Assembly: GCF_902460355.1 (NCBI RefSeq)
Contig: NZ_CABPTO010000006.1
Span: forward strand, 1 to 64,000
From: Streptococcus sp. Marseille-P6264
GTDB lineage: Bacteria; Bacillota; Bacilli; Lactobacillales; Streptococcaceae
Direction of reading: 5' to 3'
DNA length: 64,000 nt
The notes beneath the pieces are model-generated. The model ran no database searches, was not told the DNA's origin, and worked only from the letters and a program-made list of their open reading frames with translations. The position numbers were made by a program, and so were the translations under genes. This document shows positions 52,571 to 62,372 of this stretch, one piece after another (position 1 is the first letter of the stretch; each line of letters starts with the position of its first letter).

Positions 52571-53857
52571 ATGACAAAAAAATTAAAACGTCCAGAGGTA
52601 CTGTCACCAGCTGGTACGTTAGAAAAGTTGAAAGTAGCTGTTCGCTATGGGGCAGATGCTGTTTTTATTGGTGGTCAAGCCTATGGTTTGCGCAGTCGTG
52701 CGGGGAACTTCACTTTTGAGCAAATGGAAGAAGGTGTCCAATTTGCGGCTGAACATGGTGCCAAGGTCTATGTAGCGGCCAATATGGTTATGCACGAAGG
52801 AAATGAAGCAGGTGCTGGAGAATGGTTCCGTCGTTTGAGAGACATTGGGATTGCCGCTGTTATTGTTTCTGACCCAGCCTTGATTGCGATTGCAGCTTCT
52901 GAAGCGCCTGGCCTAGAAATTCACTTGTCAACGCAAGCTAGTGCAACCAACTATGAAACGCTTGAGTTTTGGAAAAATCTTGGTTTGACCCGGGTCGTTT
53001 TGGCGCGTGAGGTTTCCATGGCTGAGCTAGCTGAGATTCGCAAGCGTACCGATGTAGAAATCGAAGCTTTCGTTCATGGGGCTATGTGTATTTCTTACTC
53101 TGGCCGTTGTACCCTTTCCAATCATATGAGTATGCGCGACGCTAACCGCGGCGGTTGTTCGCAATCTTGTCGCTGGAAATATGATTTGTACGACATGCCT
53201 TTCGGACAAGAACGCAAGAGCTTGAAAGGTGAAATTCCAGAAGAATTTTCTATGTCAGCTGTTGATATGTCCATGATTGACCGCATTCCTGATATGATTG
53301 AAAATGGTGTTGATAGTTTGAAAATCGAAGGTCGGATGAAATCCATTCACTACGTTTCAACAGTAACTAACTGCTACAAAGCAGCTGTGGACGCCTATTT
53401 GGAAAGCCCAGAAAAGTTTGAAGCTATTAAGCAAGATCTAGTAGATGAAATGTGGAAAGTAGCTCAACGTGAGCTGGCAACTGGTTTTTACTACCATACG
53501 CCAACTGAGAATGAGCAGCTTTTCGGAGCCCGCCGTAAGATTCCAGAATACAAATTTGTAGCAGAAGTAGTTGCTTATGATGAAGTGACACAAACTGCGA
53601 CTATTCGCCAGAGGAATGTTATCCATGAAGGCGATCAGGTGGAATTCTATGGACCTGGTTTCCGCCATTTTGAAACCTATATTACTGACCTCCATGATGA
53701 AAAAGGGAATAAGATTGACCGTGCGCCAAACCCAATGGAATTACTGACGATTACAGTTCCGCAGCCAGTCCAACCTGGTGATATGGTCCGTGCCCGCAAG
53801 GAAGGTTTAATCAATTTGTATAAAGAAGATGGCACTAGTGTGACTGTTCGGGCTTAA
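52571..53857 (+). CDS. U32-family protein (TrhP-like tRNA hydroxylation / peptidase U32)
   Basis: The 428-residue protein carries the U32 signature EAFVHGAMCISYSGRC.LSN (about residues 160-180) with further cysteines in GGCSQSCRW, which probably bind an iron-sulfur cluster. It is historically called collagenase-like PrtC; better-studied relatives (TrhP/YrrO) hydroxylate U34 of tRNA using prephenate. In Firmicutes two U32 genes are usually paired; here only one is seen. I start at ATG 52571, directly after AGGAGAAAAG. Confidence 0.92.
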   Translation: MTKKLKRPEVLSPAGTLEKLKVAVRYGADAVFIGGQAYGLRSRAGNFTFEQMEEGVQFAAEHGAKVYVAANMVMHEGNEAGAGEWFRRLRDIGIAAVIVSDPALIAIAASEAPGLEIHLSTQASATNYETLEFWKNLGLTRVVLAREVSMAELAEIRKRTDVEIEAFVHGAMCISYSGRCTLSNHMSMRDANRGGCSQSCRWKYDLYDMPFGQERKSLKGEIPEEFSMSAVDMSMIDRIPDMIENGVDSLKIEGRMKSIHYVSTVTNCYKAAVDAYLESPEKFEAIKQDLVDEMWKVAQRELATGFYYHTPTENEQLFGARRKIPEYKFVAEVVAYDEVTQTATIRQRNVIHEGDQVEFYGPGFRHFETYITDLHDEKGNKIDRAPNPMELLTITVPQPVQPGDMVRARKEGLINLYKEDGTSVTVRA

Positions 53858-53972
53858 TCAGGCACGAAAGTTAGAGCAATGCGCTCATCAAGTAGGCCTT
53901 GCCTACATGGTGGATACGAATAGATAGCGGAAGTCCTTGTTCTAAAAATTCGGCCATTGGCTTTAAAAATAA

Positions 53973-54011
53973 AACTCTTCAAATCGCTTTTGATTTGAAG
54001 AGTTATTTTTT
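53973..54011. terminator. Bidirectional terminator between the U32 gene and the YolD-like gene
   Basis: AACTCTTCAAATC (53973-53985) and GATTTGAAGAGTT (53992-54004) pair perfectly over 13 bp with T-rich ends on both strands. It overlaps the last codon of the leftward gene. Confidence 0.93.
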
Positions 54012-54344
54012 GAATTTGCGGTTTTCGAGTCGAATATCTTTTCTCTGGGCCTCACGGATGTTATTGGGGACTAGACTGATGCGATGGATATCAGGCACAC
54101 GTATGATGGTCGTCATGTTTTTTTTGAAATTTTTGACAATCAACTGCTGGCGGTCACGGTCATATTTGACAATATCTCCAGTAAAATTCTTATCCAGAAA
54201 AATAACATGGACACCAGAATTTTTTCGCAGAGCCAAGTCAATCGTATGTAGGATATGACTGTTGTCGTCCTCTTCCTTATCCGTCTTTTTATAGTTAATA
54301 AACTCATTCGTCTTTTGTAAAATCATTTCGAGATATTTTTTCAT
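54003..54344 (-). CDS. YolD-like protein
   Basis: The 113-residue protein has a charged helical N-terminal half and a C-terminal beta part (GDIVKYDRDRQQLIVKNFKKNMTTIIRVPDIHRISLV, about residues 58-94) that fits the YolD-like domain, found near DNA polymerase Y genes and of unknown function. I start at 54344, 7 nt after GGAGAT; the in-frame ATG at 54359 contains that ribosome site. No polymerase gene is nearby. The family call is moderate. Confidence 0.65.
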   Translation of the reverse strand: MKKYLEMILQKTNEFINYKKTDKEEDDNSHILHTIDLALRKNSGVHVIFLDKNFTGDIVKYDRDRQQLIVKNFKKNMTTIIRVPDIHRISLVPNNIREAQRKDIRLENRKFKK

Positions 54345-54410
54345 AGATAAAATCTCCATAACTTGTTACAATATATTATATAATAAATTAATTAAAAAAG
54401 TAAAATCTTT

Positions 54411-54418
54411 TACGAATA
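54411..54418 (+). promoter_or_regulatory. SigX (ComX) cin-box of the ydbC gene
   Basis: A perfect TACGAATA preceded by CTTT lies 30 bp upstream of the ATG at 54449. No sigma-A -10 is visible, so the gene is probably expressed mainly during competence. Confidence 0.85.
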
Positions 54419-54448
54419 ATGAGATAGAAAGTAGAAAAGAGGTAAAGT

Positions 54449-54664
54449 ATGGCAGATTTTAAATTTGAAATCGAGGAAAAATTGCTCGTTTTATCGGAAA
54501 ATGAAAAAGGATGGACCAAAGAACTCAACCGCGTAAGTTTTAACGGTGCGCCAGCCAAGTACGATATCCGAACTTGGAGTCCTGACCACAGCAAGATGGG
54601 CAAGGGAATTACCCTTTCCAATGAAGAATTTCAAGTTCTTTTGGATGCATTTAAAAATGGATAG
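54449..54664 (+). CDS. YdbC-family PC4-like single-stranded-DNA-binding protein
   Basis: The 71-residue protein matches the PC4/YdbC fold (FKFEIEEKLLVLSENEKGWTKELNRVSFNGAPAKYDIRTWSPDH, GKGITLSNEEFQVLLDAF), a small dimer that binds single-stranded DNA. The SigX box just upstream makes it a late-competence gene, as for its S. pneumoniae counterpart, so it probably helps handle incoming single strands. AGAGG precedes the ATG. Confidence 0.93.
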   Translation: MADFKFEIEEKLLVLSENEKGWTKELNRVSFNGAPAKYDIRTWSPDHSKMGKGITLSNEEFQVLLDAFKNG

Positions 54665-54685
54665 ACGCAAAGTCTATCCGTTTTT
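54659..54685 (+). terminator. Terminator of the ydbC gene
   Basis: GGATAGAC (54659-54666) and GTCTATCC (54672-54679) form a perfect 8-bp stem followed by TTTTT. It overlaps the 3' end of convergent bioY. Confidence 0.85.
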
Positions 54686-55228
54686 ATTGTCTGAAAAATA
54701 GGAATGAAAAGCCAGACTCCTAAACATAGGAATGCTGATGAGAGTGATGGCGACAATTTTTAAAAGATCAGGAAGAATGAAAGGTGTGACACCAACAGCA
54801 ATGGCCTTGGAAAATCCCATGTTAGCCAGAAAATGAAGTCCGATTACGCCACCGACAAAAACCAGTGCATCTCCGAGCAGGTTAGCCAAAAAGATCGTGT
54901 AAAACTTGCTATCCTTACTTGTCAAACTAGAAGTGACCAATGCAAAGAGCAGATAAGCCCAAAGATAGCCCGCGCTTGGTCCGAAGAGGGCTTGAAAACC
55001 ACCGCTTCCTCCAGCGAAGACCGGCAGGCCAATAGCACCCAGCAGCAGATAGAGCAGAACAGACAAGACAGCTTCGCGGGTTCTAAAAATGGTTGCAATC
55101 AAACCAACAGCAAAGGTCTGTAGCGTAATGGGAATGGTCCCAATGGAGAAACTAAGCTGGGAGAGCACAGCTAGGAAAGCAGCACCAATAGCTGGAAGGG
55201 CAAGAAGAAATGCTTTGTTTTTGTTCAT
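54674..55228 (-). CDS. bioY: Biotin transporter substrate-binding subunit BioY
   Basis: BioY is the S-component of an energy-coupling-factor transporter that imports biotin with the shared EcfA/A'/T module. The 184-residue protein has six helices and the BioY block GLPVFAGGSGGFQALFGPSAGYLWAYL (about residues 66-92). The start at 55228 lies just after a BirA operator. Streptococci lack biotin synthesis, so uptake is required. Confidence 0.95.
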   Translation of the reverse strand: MNKNKAFLLALPAIGAAFLAVLSQLSFSIGTIPITLQTFAVGLIATIFRTREAVLSVLLYLLLGAIGLPVFAGGSGGFQALFGPSAGYLWAYLLFALVTSSLTSKDSKFYTIFLANLLGDALVFVGGVIGLHFLANMGFSKAIAVGVTPFILPDLLKIVAITLISIPMFRSLAFHSYFSDNKNG

Positions 55229-55230
55229 AA

Positions 55231-55262
55231 TAGTAAACCTCTTTTTTGAATTATGGTAACTA
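55231..55262 (-). promoter_or_regulatory. BirA operator of bioY
   Basis: On the minus strand TAGTTACC, a 15-nt spacer and GGTTTACTA lie between the -10 and the start codon. This matches the two-arm BirA site of Firmicute biotin genes. Biotin-bound BirA would repress. Confidence 0.8.
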
Positions 55263-55263
55263 T

Positions 55264-55293
55264 TCTAAATCAAAATAAAAAAAAGTCAAGTCT
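55264..55293 (-). promoter_or_regulatory. Promoter of bioY
   Basis: On the minus strand TTGACT and TAGAAT are 16 bp apart, about 40 bp upstream of the bioY start and just before the BirA operator. Confidence 0.6.
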
Positions 55294-55321
55294 TTTTACA
55301 TCAGACTAGACAGTTGTTTGC

Positions 55322-55432
55322 TTATTTCCGCTTTTTGCGACTCCGAATGAGGAGTAAGATAAAGGCGATTAAGCCAAAAATATTAAAGAAAATAATTCCT
55401 AGAGCTGCTAATAATTTTTTCGTTTTGCTCAT
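55322..55432 (-). CDS. Putative 36-residue single-helix membrane peptide
   Basis: A good ribosome site (AAAGGGGATT) precedes an ATG at 55432 that opens a 36-codon frame. It encodes a basic start (MSKTKK), one hydrophobic helix (about residues 7-29) and a strongly basic tail (RSRKKRK). Length, single helix and charge are like small regulatory or toxin-type membrane peptides, but no antisense RNA or antitoxin is evident. It is also unlike a sortase tail because no LPXTG is present. Family not recognised. Confidence 0.55.
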   Translation of the reverse strand: MSKTKKLLAALGIIFFNIFGLIAFILLLIRSRKKRK

Positions 55433-55868
55433 TTCCAATCCCCTTTCTCTTAGTATTTCTTCTTATCATATCAAAAATTCCTCTTCTTGAATAGCAGAAA
55501 GGGTAAAAGATGGCTGGCAAGTAAATACAGCAAGAAAATAAGACTGTCTTGAAAAATTACAACTTATAAGCTTGTTTAGAACAAGTAAGCATGCTGAATA
55601 AAAAAGAGGAAGATTCTTTACATAAATCTCCCCTAATTTTAGAATTAATTTAGAATTTCTTGAATGATAATTGAATCTTATGCTTTAAAATAAAGTAAGA
55701 AGCCAAAGAACAAAGCCAGATAGTGTGACTAGCTCTATCAAATCGTATAAGACTTCTTTCTTACAAAAATGTAAGATAAAAATCAAAAATGAAAGGATAA
55801 GTTATGGTTGCCTTCTCTTCTTTATTTTATGATAATAATGAGCTTTAGAAAGGCCAAAGAAGAAACTT
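55433..55868. other. 436-bp gap without a recognisable gene
   Basis: The stretch is AT-rich and has no frame I can support. It holds short direct copies of TTTAGAATT near 55638-55656 and, at about 55804, a 14-codon frame with a Shine-Dalgarno-like AAAGGAT. The small frame could be a leader peptide or a gene remnant. No clear promoter, terminator or IS end is seen. Confidence 0.5.
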
Positions 55869-57218
55869 TTAGCGCATGGTGACAAATTCTTCGGAGCCAG
55901 TTGGGTGGATGGCAACGGTGGCGTCGAAATCGGCTTTGGTAGCTCCCATCTTAATAGCAACGGCGAAGCCTTGAATCATTTCATCTACGCCATAGCCAAT
56001 GCCATGGAGGCCGACAACTTTTTCATTGTGACCAGCAGTGATAAGTTTAAACTTGGCCTGTTGGCGGTGTTGGGTAACAGCTGAGTACATAGAGGTAAAG
56101 CTAGAGGTGTAGACATGAATTTGCTCAACACCATAATCTCGAATAGCTTCTTCCTCTGTCAGCCCCACTGTTCCAATAGCGGGATGGGAGAAGACGACAG
56201 TTGGAATAGTGGAGTAATCCATCTTGGCATCTGTCTTGTCGTTAAAGAGGCGCTCAGACAGGGTGCGGCCAGCCTTGATTGCTACGGGCGTCAGCTCTTT
56301 TTCGCCCGTCACATCGCCCAAGGCATAGATACCAGGTATGACAGTATTTTGGTATTCATCCACAGCGATGAAGCCGCGGTCATTTAGGGTAACCCCTGCA
56401 GCATCAAGATTGAGCCCTTGGACATTTGGCTTACGGCCAATAGCCCAAATAATCCGTTCGGCAATATGGCTACTACCGTCTTGGAAGTAGAGGTGTAGCT
56501 GACCATCAGGAAGTTTTTCCACTCGTTCGGGTATCTTGTGAGCATGAAGACTAGGGCCAGATTTTTCCATCTCAGCCACCAATCCGTCAATCAGATAGCT
56601 ATCAAAATTGCGGAGGGGACGGTCGCGGCGGACAAAGAGATCCGTCTTGACACCTAGAGTATGGAGGACACCAGCAAGCTCCACAGCGATATAGCCTGCT
56701 CCGACAACGGCAACAGACTTGGGCAGCTCTTCCCAAGCAAAAACATCGTCAGAAGTCTCGCCGTATTCGGCACCAGGAATCTGAGGAATGGCTGCATGAG
56801 CACCTGTTGCGATAACGATGTGTTTGGCGCGAATCAATTCTCCATTGACTTCCACTGTATGCTTATCAACGAAATGAGCGCGACCTTCGATCAGTTCAAC
56901 GCCGTTACGTTTGAAGCTACCATCATAGGATGAGCGAGCGCGGTCAATGTAGGCTTCCCGATTCTTTCGTAAGGTAGCAAAGTCAAAGTGCTGATTATCT
57001 GAAGTAAAGCCATAGTCTGGTCCATAGTGCTGGATGGCTTCGGCAATCTGAGCACCGTACCACATGATTTTTTTAGGGACACAACCGACATTGACACAGG
57101 TTCCCCCTAATTTCTTTTCTTCAATGACAGCTGCTTTAGCGCCATGCTCACCAGCGCGATTCATGGTAGCAATGCCCCCACTGCCACCGCCAATTGCAAT
57201 AATATCGAATTCTTTCAT
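55869..57218 (-). CDS. gor: Glutathione-disulfide reductase
   Basis: Gor reduces glutathione disulfide with NADPH, part of the thiol defence against peroxide. The 449-residue flavoprotein has the FAD fold [18 protein letters not shown] (about residue 9), the redox pair in [13 protein letters not shown] (about 38-50), the NADPH fold [13 protein letters not shown] (about 174-186) and the C-terminal active-site [12 protein letters not shown] with catalytic His and Glu. It is a single leftward gene, divergent from the macA-like operon. Confidence 0.96.
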   Translation of the reverse strand: MKEFDIIAIGGGSGGIATMNRAGEHGAKAAVIEEKKLGGTCVNVGCVPKKIMWYGAQIAEAIQHYGPDYGFTSDNQHFDFATLRKNREAYIDRARSSYDGSFKRNGVELIEGRAHFVDKHTVEVNGELIRAKHIVIATGAHAAIPQIPGAEYGETSDDVFAWEELPKSVAVVGAGYIAVELAGVLHTLGVKTDLFVRRDRPLRNFDSYLIDGLVAEMEKSGPSLHAHKIPERVEKLPDGQLHLYFQDGSSHIAERIIWAIGRKPNVQGLNLDAAGVTLNDRGFIAVDEYQNTVIPGIYALGDVTGEKELTPVAIKAGRTLSERLFNDKTDAKMDYSTIPTVVFSHPAIGTVGLTEEEAIRDYGVEQIHVYTSSFTSMYSAVTQHRQQAKFKLITAGHNEKVVGLHGIGYGVDEMIQGFAVAIKMGATKADFDATVAIHPTGSEEFVTMR

Positions 57219-57355
57219 AGTTAGATAGAAGCTCCTTTAATCAATATGAGGTAATTGTACCTTTTTTAGAAAATGAATGCAAAAATCTGCTATGATTTAG
57301 AGATCCTGCAGCTTTTTTAGAGGAAAAATGGTCTTTTAGGGATTTTGTCCCTTTT

Positions 57356-57374
57356 CCTATCACAATATGATAGG
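57356..57374. promoter_or_regulatory. Palindrome at the -35 position of the MacAB-like operon
   Basis: CCTATCA (57356-57362) and TGATAGG (57368-57374) are perfectly complementary with a 5-nt centre. It lies where the -35 would be, 7 bp upstream of the -10 at 57381-57386, so a bound protein would control the promoter. Confidence 0.6.
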
Positions 57375-57377
57375 TTA

Positions 57378-57386
57378 TGATATAAT
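57378..57386 (+). promoter_or_regulatory. Extended -10 promoter of the MacAB-like operon
   Basis: TG-A-TATAAT lies 45 bp upstream of the start codon. No conventional -35 is present; the palindrome takes its place. Confidence 0.7.
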
Positions 57387-57430
57387 GTAGTATAAAAGAA
57401 AAATGGTTTTCATCAAGAGGAGGAAAATAG

Positions 57431-58582
57431 ATGAAAAAGCTGAAAAAATGGCAGCTATTTAGTATTATCGGAGTTGCTGTTGTAGTTGTATTGGGAGCAA
57501 TTTCTGCAATAGTCCTGAGCAATCTTAGTTCTACAACAGAACCTAAGGAAGTTGCACCAATTGTGCAGCAGGCAAAAGAAGGTAGCATAGCCTCATCTGT
57601 CCTGTTGACGGGAACCGTAACTGCTAACTCAGAGCAGTATGTTTATTATGATGCTACCAAGGGAGACTTGGAATCTGTCCTAGTAAATGTTGGCGACCAA
57701 GTAACGGTAGGCCAAGCGCTTGTTCAATATAAGAGTGCAGAAGCACAAGCCAATTATGATGCAGCAGTTCGTGCTGTCAATAAGGCTGACCGTCAGATTT
57801 ATGACTTACAGACCAATGGAGCGACAGTAGAAAAAACTGGCGATGAAGAAACGGATAATAAATCCCTTGCCTCTGCTCAACGGACTGTCGATTCTCAACT
57901 TGCTGATTTGCGCGATGCACGTTCAGACGCTGTGGACAATATGAATAAGGCGCAAGCTTTGTTAAATGCAGCGACTGTTACGAGCACTGTTGAGGGAACA
58001 GTAGTAGAAGTAAACCGCGATGTATCCAAATCAACAACAGGAACCAACCAAACCTTGGTGCACATTGTCAGCAACGGCAGCCTTCAAATCAAGGGAGAAC
58101 TCTCTGAATATAATCTGGCTAATTTGTCAGTTGGACAAGAAGTAAGCATTACTTCTAAAGTATATCCTGACAAAAAATGGACAGGTAAAATTAGCTATAT
58201 TTCCAACTATCCTAAGGACGGACAGCAAACTTCATCAACCAATACAGGTGGCGCAGCTTCCTCTGCAAAATATCCATTTACAGTCGATATTACAAGTGAA
58301 ATTGGTGATTTGAAGCAAGGTTTCTCTGTCAGCGTTGAAGTGAAAAACAATACAAAAGGGATTCTTGTACCAGCAAGCAGTATTATCTCAGACGGAGACA
58401 AGAACTACGTTTGGACTGTCGAAAAAGGTAAAGCAAAGAAAGTGGAAGTGACCTTAGGAAATGCTGATGCTGAAAATCAAGAAATCTCATCTGGTTTGAC
58501 AAAAGATAGTAAAGTTATCACCAATCCAACAGATAGCTTGAAAGATGGTCAAGAGGTGAAAGCGGATGAAAAAACTCATTGA
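57431..58582 (+). CDS. MacA-like efflux periplasmic-adaptor (HlyD family) protein
   Basis: The 383-residue protein has a cytosolic start (MKKLKKWQ), one helix (about residues 9-30), a biotinyl-lipoyl hairpin (GTVTANSEQYVYYDATKGDLESVLVNVGDQVTVGQALVQYKS), a coiled-coil part (about 110-180), a second lipoyl half and a beta-barrel region (about 215-300). It is the adaptor of a MacAB-like tripartite pump. In S. pneumoniae the matching operon (spr0693-0695) exports antimicrobial peptides. It overlaps the ATPase gene by 17 bp. Confidence 0.92.
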   Translation: MKKLKKWQLFSIIGVAVVVVLGAISAIVLSNLSSTTEPKEVAPIVQQAKEGSIASSVLLTGTVTANSEQYVYYDATKGDLESVLVNVGDQVTVGQALVQYKSAEAQANYDAAVRAVNKADRQIYDLQTNGATVEKTGDEETDNKSLASAQRTVDSQLADLRDARSDAVDNMNKAQALLNAATVTSTVEGTVVEVNRDVSKSTTGTNQTLVHIVSNGSLQIKGELSEYNLANLSVGQEVSITSKVYPDKKWTGKISYISNYPKDGQQTSSTNTGGAASSAKYPFTVDITSEIGDLKQGFSVSVEVKNNTKGILVPASSIISDGDKNYVWTVEKGKAKKVEVTLGNADAENQEISSGLTKDSKVITNPTDSLKDGQEVKADEKTH

Positions 58583-59264
58583 TCTACGAAATATTAATAA
58601 GACCTATCGGAATGGTGATCAAGAACTTAAAGTCTTAAAAAATATCAATTTGACAGTTGAAGAGGGCGAGTTTGTGGCTATCATGGGGCCGTCTGGTTCC
58701 GGAAAGTCAACCCTGATGAATATTATCGGGATGTTGGATCGTCCTTCTACTGGTGAGTATTTTTTAGGAAATGAAGATGTTGCAAACCTGGGTGATAAAA
58801 AATTAGCCAAGGTTCGAAATAATCAAATCGGCTTCGTTTTTCAGCAATTTTTCCTCTTATCTAAATTAAATGCCCTTCAAAATGTAGAACTCCCGCTGAT
58901 TTATGCAGGGGCGTCACAAGGAAGTCGCAGAAATCTAGCTAAGCAGTATTTGGAAAAAGTAGATTTGGGTACTCGTATGACTCACTTGCCCTCAGAATTG
59001 TCTGGGGGGCAGAAGCAACGTGTTGCTATCGCGCGTGCCTTGGTAAATAATCCTTCGATTATTCTTGCCGACGAGCCGACAGGAGCCCTTGATACCAAAA
59101 CTGGAGAGCAAATTATGGAACTCTTGACGGAGTTGAACGCTGAAGGAAAAACGATTATTATGGTTACTCATGAACCTGAAATTGCTGCCTATGCTAAGCG
59201 TCAGATTGTCATTCGTGATGGAGTTATCTCTTCAGATAGTGCTGAGAAGGAGGAACGTGATTAA
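58566..59264 (+). CDS. MacB-like ABC transporter ATP-binding protein
   Basis: The 232-residue LolD/MacB-type ATPase has Walker [10 protein letters not shown] (about residue 40), the Q-loop VFQQFFLL, signature LSGGQKQR (about 141), Walker [13 protein letters not shown] (about 160) and H-loop TH (about 195). It lies between the adaptor and the permease, overlapping both genes, so the three form one operon and one pump. Substrate is probably peptide-like, by analogy with the pneumococcal operon. Confidence 0.95.
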   Translation: MKKLIDLRNINKTYRNGDQELKVLKNINLTVEEGEFVAIMGPSGSGKSTLMNIIGMLDRPSTGEYFLGNEDVANLGDKKLAKVRNNQIGFVFQQFFLLSKLNALQNVELPLIYAGASQGSRRNLAKQYLEKVDLGTRMTHLPSELSGGQKQRVAIARALVNNPSIILADEPTGALDTKTGEQIMELLTELNAEGKTIIMVTHEPEIAAYAKRQIVIRDGVISSDSAEKEERD

Positions 59265-60520
59265 TGCAAAATTTTAAATTTGCCATTAGTTCCATTCTTG
59301 GGCACAAGATGCGGGCTTTTCTGACCATGATTGGGATTATCATCGGGGTTGCGTCTGTTGTCGTCATCTTGGCACTGGGAAATGGAATGCAACAGGGAGT
59401 CACCAAGAGCATCACCAAAGAACAACAGTATGTAAGCTTGCTTTATTCTCCTACTAAAAGTAATTATACGATGGGAGTCAACTTGATGGATACCGGTGGT
59501 GGTCCAGATGCAGATAGTGAGATACTAGAAGAACCACCTGTTGTTCAAGAGTCTTGGGTCAAGGAACTACTGAAGATTGATGGAGTCAAGGGTTATTATG
59601 TGACCAATGGTTCGACAGCTGATTTTTCTTATCAAAACAAGAAGTCTGATAAGGTCAACATTACGGGTGTGAATGCTACATTCTTTAAAATTAGAAAATA
59701 TGAGATTTTAGCTGGACGGACTCTCCTGCCTAGTGACTATCAAAGTTTTTCTAATGTGATGATGATCGATGAAACAGTGGCGAACAGCCTGTTTGGAAGT
59801 AGTGCAGAAGCCCTGAATAAAGTAGTTTCAGTCGGTGACAGCAACTACCGAGTTGTTGGTATCTATAAGGATCCCAATGCTGGTCAGAGCAGGAGTATGA
59901 GCTCAGGTAGCGCCTTGATGGCTAATACACAGGTGGCCTCTGAATTTCAGACAGATGAAATTGCAACTGTCTATATCTATGTACCAGAAGTGGAACGCAT
60001 CAACGAAGTCGGTGTAGAAGCAGCCAAAGAATTGACGGCTCTATCAGGGACTCGTCAAGGAGAATATCAAATCCTGAATATGGATACCTTGCTGGAGCAG
60101 TACAATCAAATCACAGGAACTATGACCGGTGTTATCGGAGCTATTGCAGGAATTTCCCTCTTTGTTGGTGGTATCGGTGTGATGAATATCATGTTGGTAT
60201 CCGTTACAGAGCGAACACGGGAAATTGGTTTGCGAAAAGCTCTTGGAGCAACGCGTGGAAATATTCTCACGCAGTTCTTGATTGAATCCATGGTATTGAC
60301 CCTTATCGGTGGCCTGCTTGGTCTTAGCCTTGCCTATGGAATCAATGCTTTGCTAGCTGCAGTCGTGCCTGAAAACGTATTTGGAGGCCCACCAGTTGTC
60401 TCTGTCACTGCAGCAGTTGGAAGCCTTGTCTTCTCAGCCATGGTTGGTATTGTCTTTGGTATCTTGCCGGCTAATAAAGCCTCTAAACTAGATCCGATTG
60501 AAGCGCTGAGATATGAATAA
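59264..60520 (+). CDS. MacB-like ABC transporter permease (FtsX type)
   Basis: The 418-residue permease has the MacB layout: helix 1 (about residues 18-40; MRAFLTMIGIIIGVASVVVI), a large extracytoplasmic MacB_PCD domain (about 45-270) and an FtsX domain with three helices at the end (GGIGVMNIMLVSVTERTREIGLRKALGA signature, about 300-327). The ATG shares one base with the ATPase stop. It forms the membrane part of the pump and couples ATP use to the adaptor. Confidence 0.95.
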   Translation: MQNFKFAISSILGHKMRAFLTMIGIIIGVASVVVILALGNGMQQGVTKSITKEQQYVSLLYSPTKSNYTMGVNLMDTGGGPDADSEILEEPPVVQESWVKELLKIDGVKGYYVTNGSTADFSYQNKKSDKVNITGVNATFFKIRKYEILAGRTLLPSDYQSFSNVMMIDETVANSLFGSSAEALNKVVSVGDSNYRVVGIYKDPNAGQSRSMSSGSALMANTQVASEFQTDEIATVYIYVPEVERINEVGVEAAKELTALSGTRQGEYQILNMDTLLEQYNQITGTMTGVIGAIAGISLFVGGIGVMNIMLVSVTERTREIGLRKALGATRGNILTQFLIESMVLTLIGGLLGLSLAYGINALLAAVVPENVFGGPPVVSVTAAVGSLVFSAMVGIVFGILPANKASKLDPIEALRYE

Positions 60521-60529
60521 TGTCATCAA

Positions 60530-60562
60530 GAGGCTGGGACAGAAGTCCTAGCCTCATTTTTT
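60530..60562 (+). terminator. Terminator after the MacAB-like operon
   Basis: GAGGCT-x-GGAC (60530-60540) pairs with GTCC-x-AGCCTC (60545-60555), a near-perfect stem with AGAA loop, followed by a T run. Confidence 0.88.
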
Positions 60563-60710
60563 CTTTGGATTGTAGAGCAAGACGCAGTGGTTGAGTGGGC
60601 TCTACTACGCTGATTTCATCAGCTTTTACAGCCCTACTCAACTGTGAGGAGGTGGGACGACGAAATCGAATTCTAACGAATTACCGATTTCTGTCCCACT
60701 CTCTTTGTCA
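60563..60710. repeat. Streptococcal intergenic hairpin repeat
   Basis: The segment contains GTGGGAC (60652-60658) pairing with GTCCCAC (60693-60699) and an inner GAAATCG/CGATTTC (60662-60668/60685-60691), a long cruciform. Upstream lies a run ending in CAGCCCTACTCAACTGTG. I recognise this layout as an intergenic repeat common in oral streptococci, but copy number cannot be checked here. Function unknown; it may stabilise or end transcripts. Confidence 0.6.
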
Positions 60711-60716
60711 TGTGAA

Positions 60717-60744
60717 AAATCCCGCTGGAAGTCCAGCGGGATTT
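60717..60744. terminator. Bidirectional terminator between the repeat and lysS
   Basis: AAATCCCGCTGG (60717-60728) pairs perfectly with CCAGCGGGATTT (60733-60744) with a 4-nt loop. On the minus strand TTTTT follows, so it ends lysS. Confidence 0.93.
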
Positions 60745-60772
60745 GCTTACTTAAAATTATGTAAGTTTTAGA

Positions 60773-62293
<1,521 letters not shown>

Positions 62294-62343
62294 CTATCAC
62301 AAAATAAAAGGAAATTCAGCAATAATTATCGATAAAAATAGAA

Positions 62344-62372
62344 AAACTGCGATGTTCAAAGATTCGCAGTTT
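62344..62372 (-). terminator. Terminator of the phosphoglycerate-mutase-like gene
   Basis: AAACTGCGA (62344-62352) and TCGCAGTTT (62364-62372) pair perfectly. On the minus strand TTTTTC follows. The stop codon of the gene lies in the loop, so the stem overlaps its last codons. Confidence 0.82.

Noticed and set aside
55804-55848. 14-codon frame with a Shine-Dalgarno-like site
   Set aside because: It is too short to support alone and has no downstream gene on its strand to act as a leader for.
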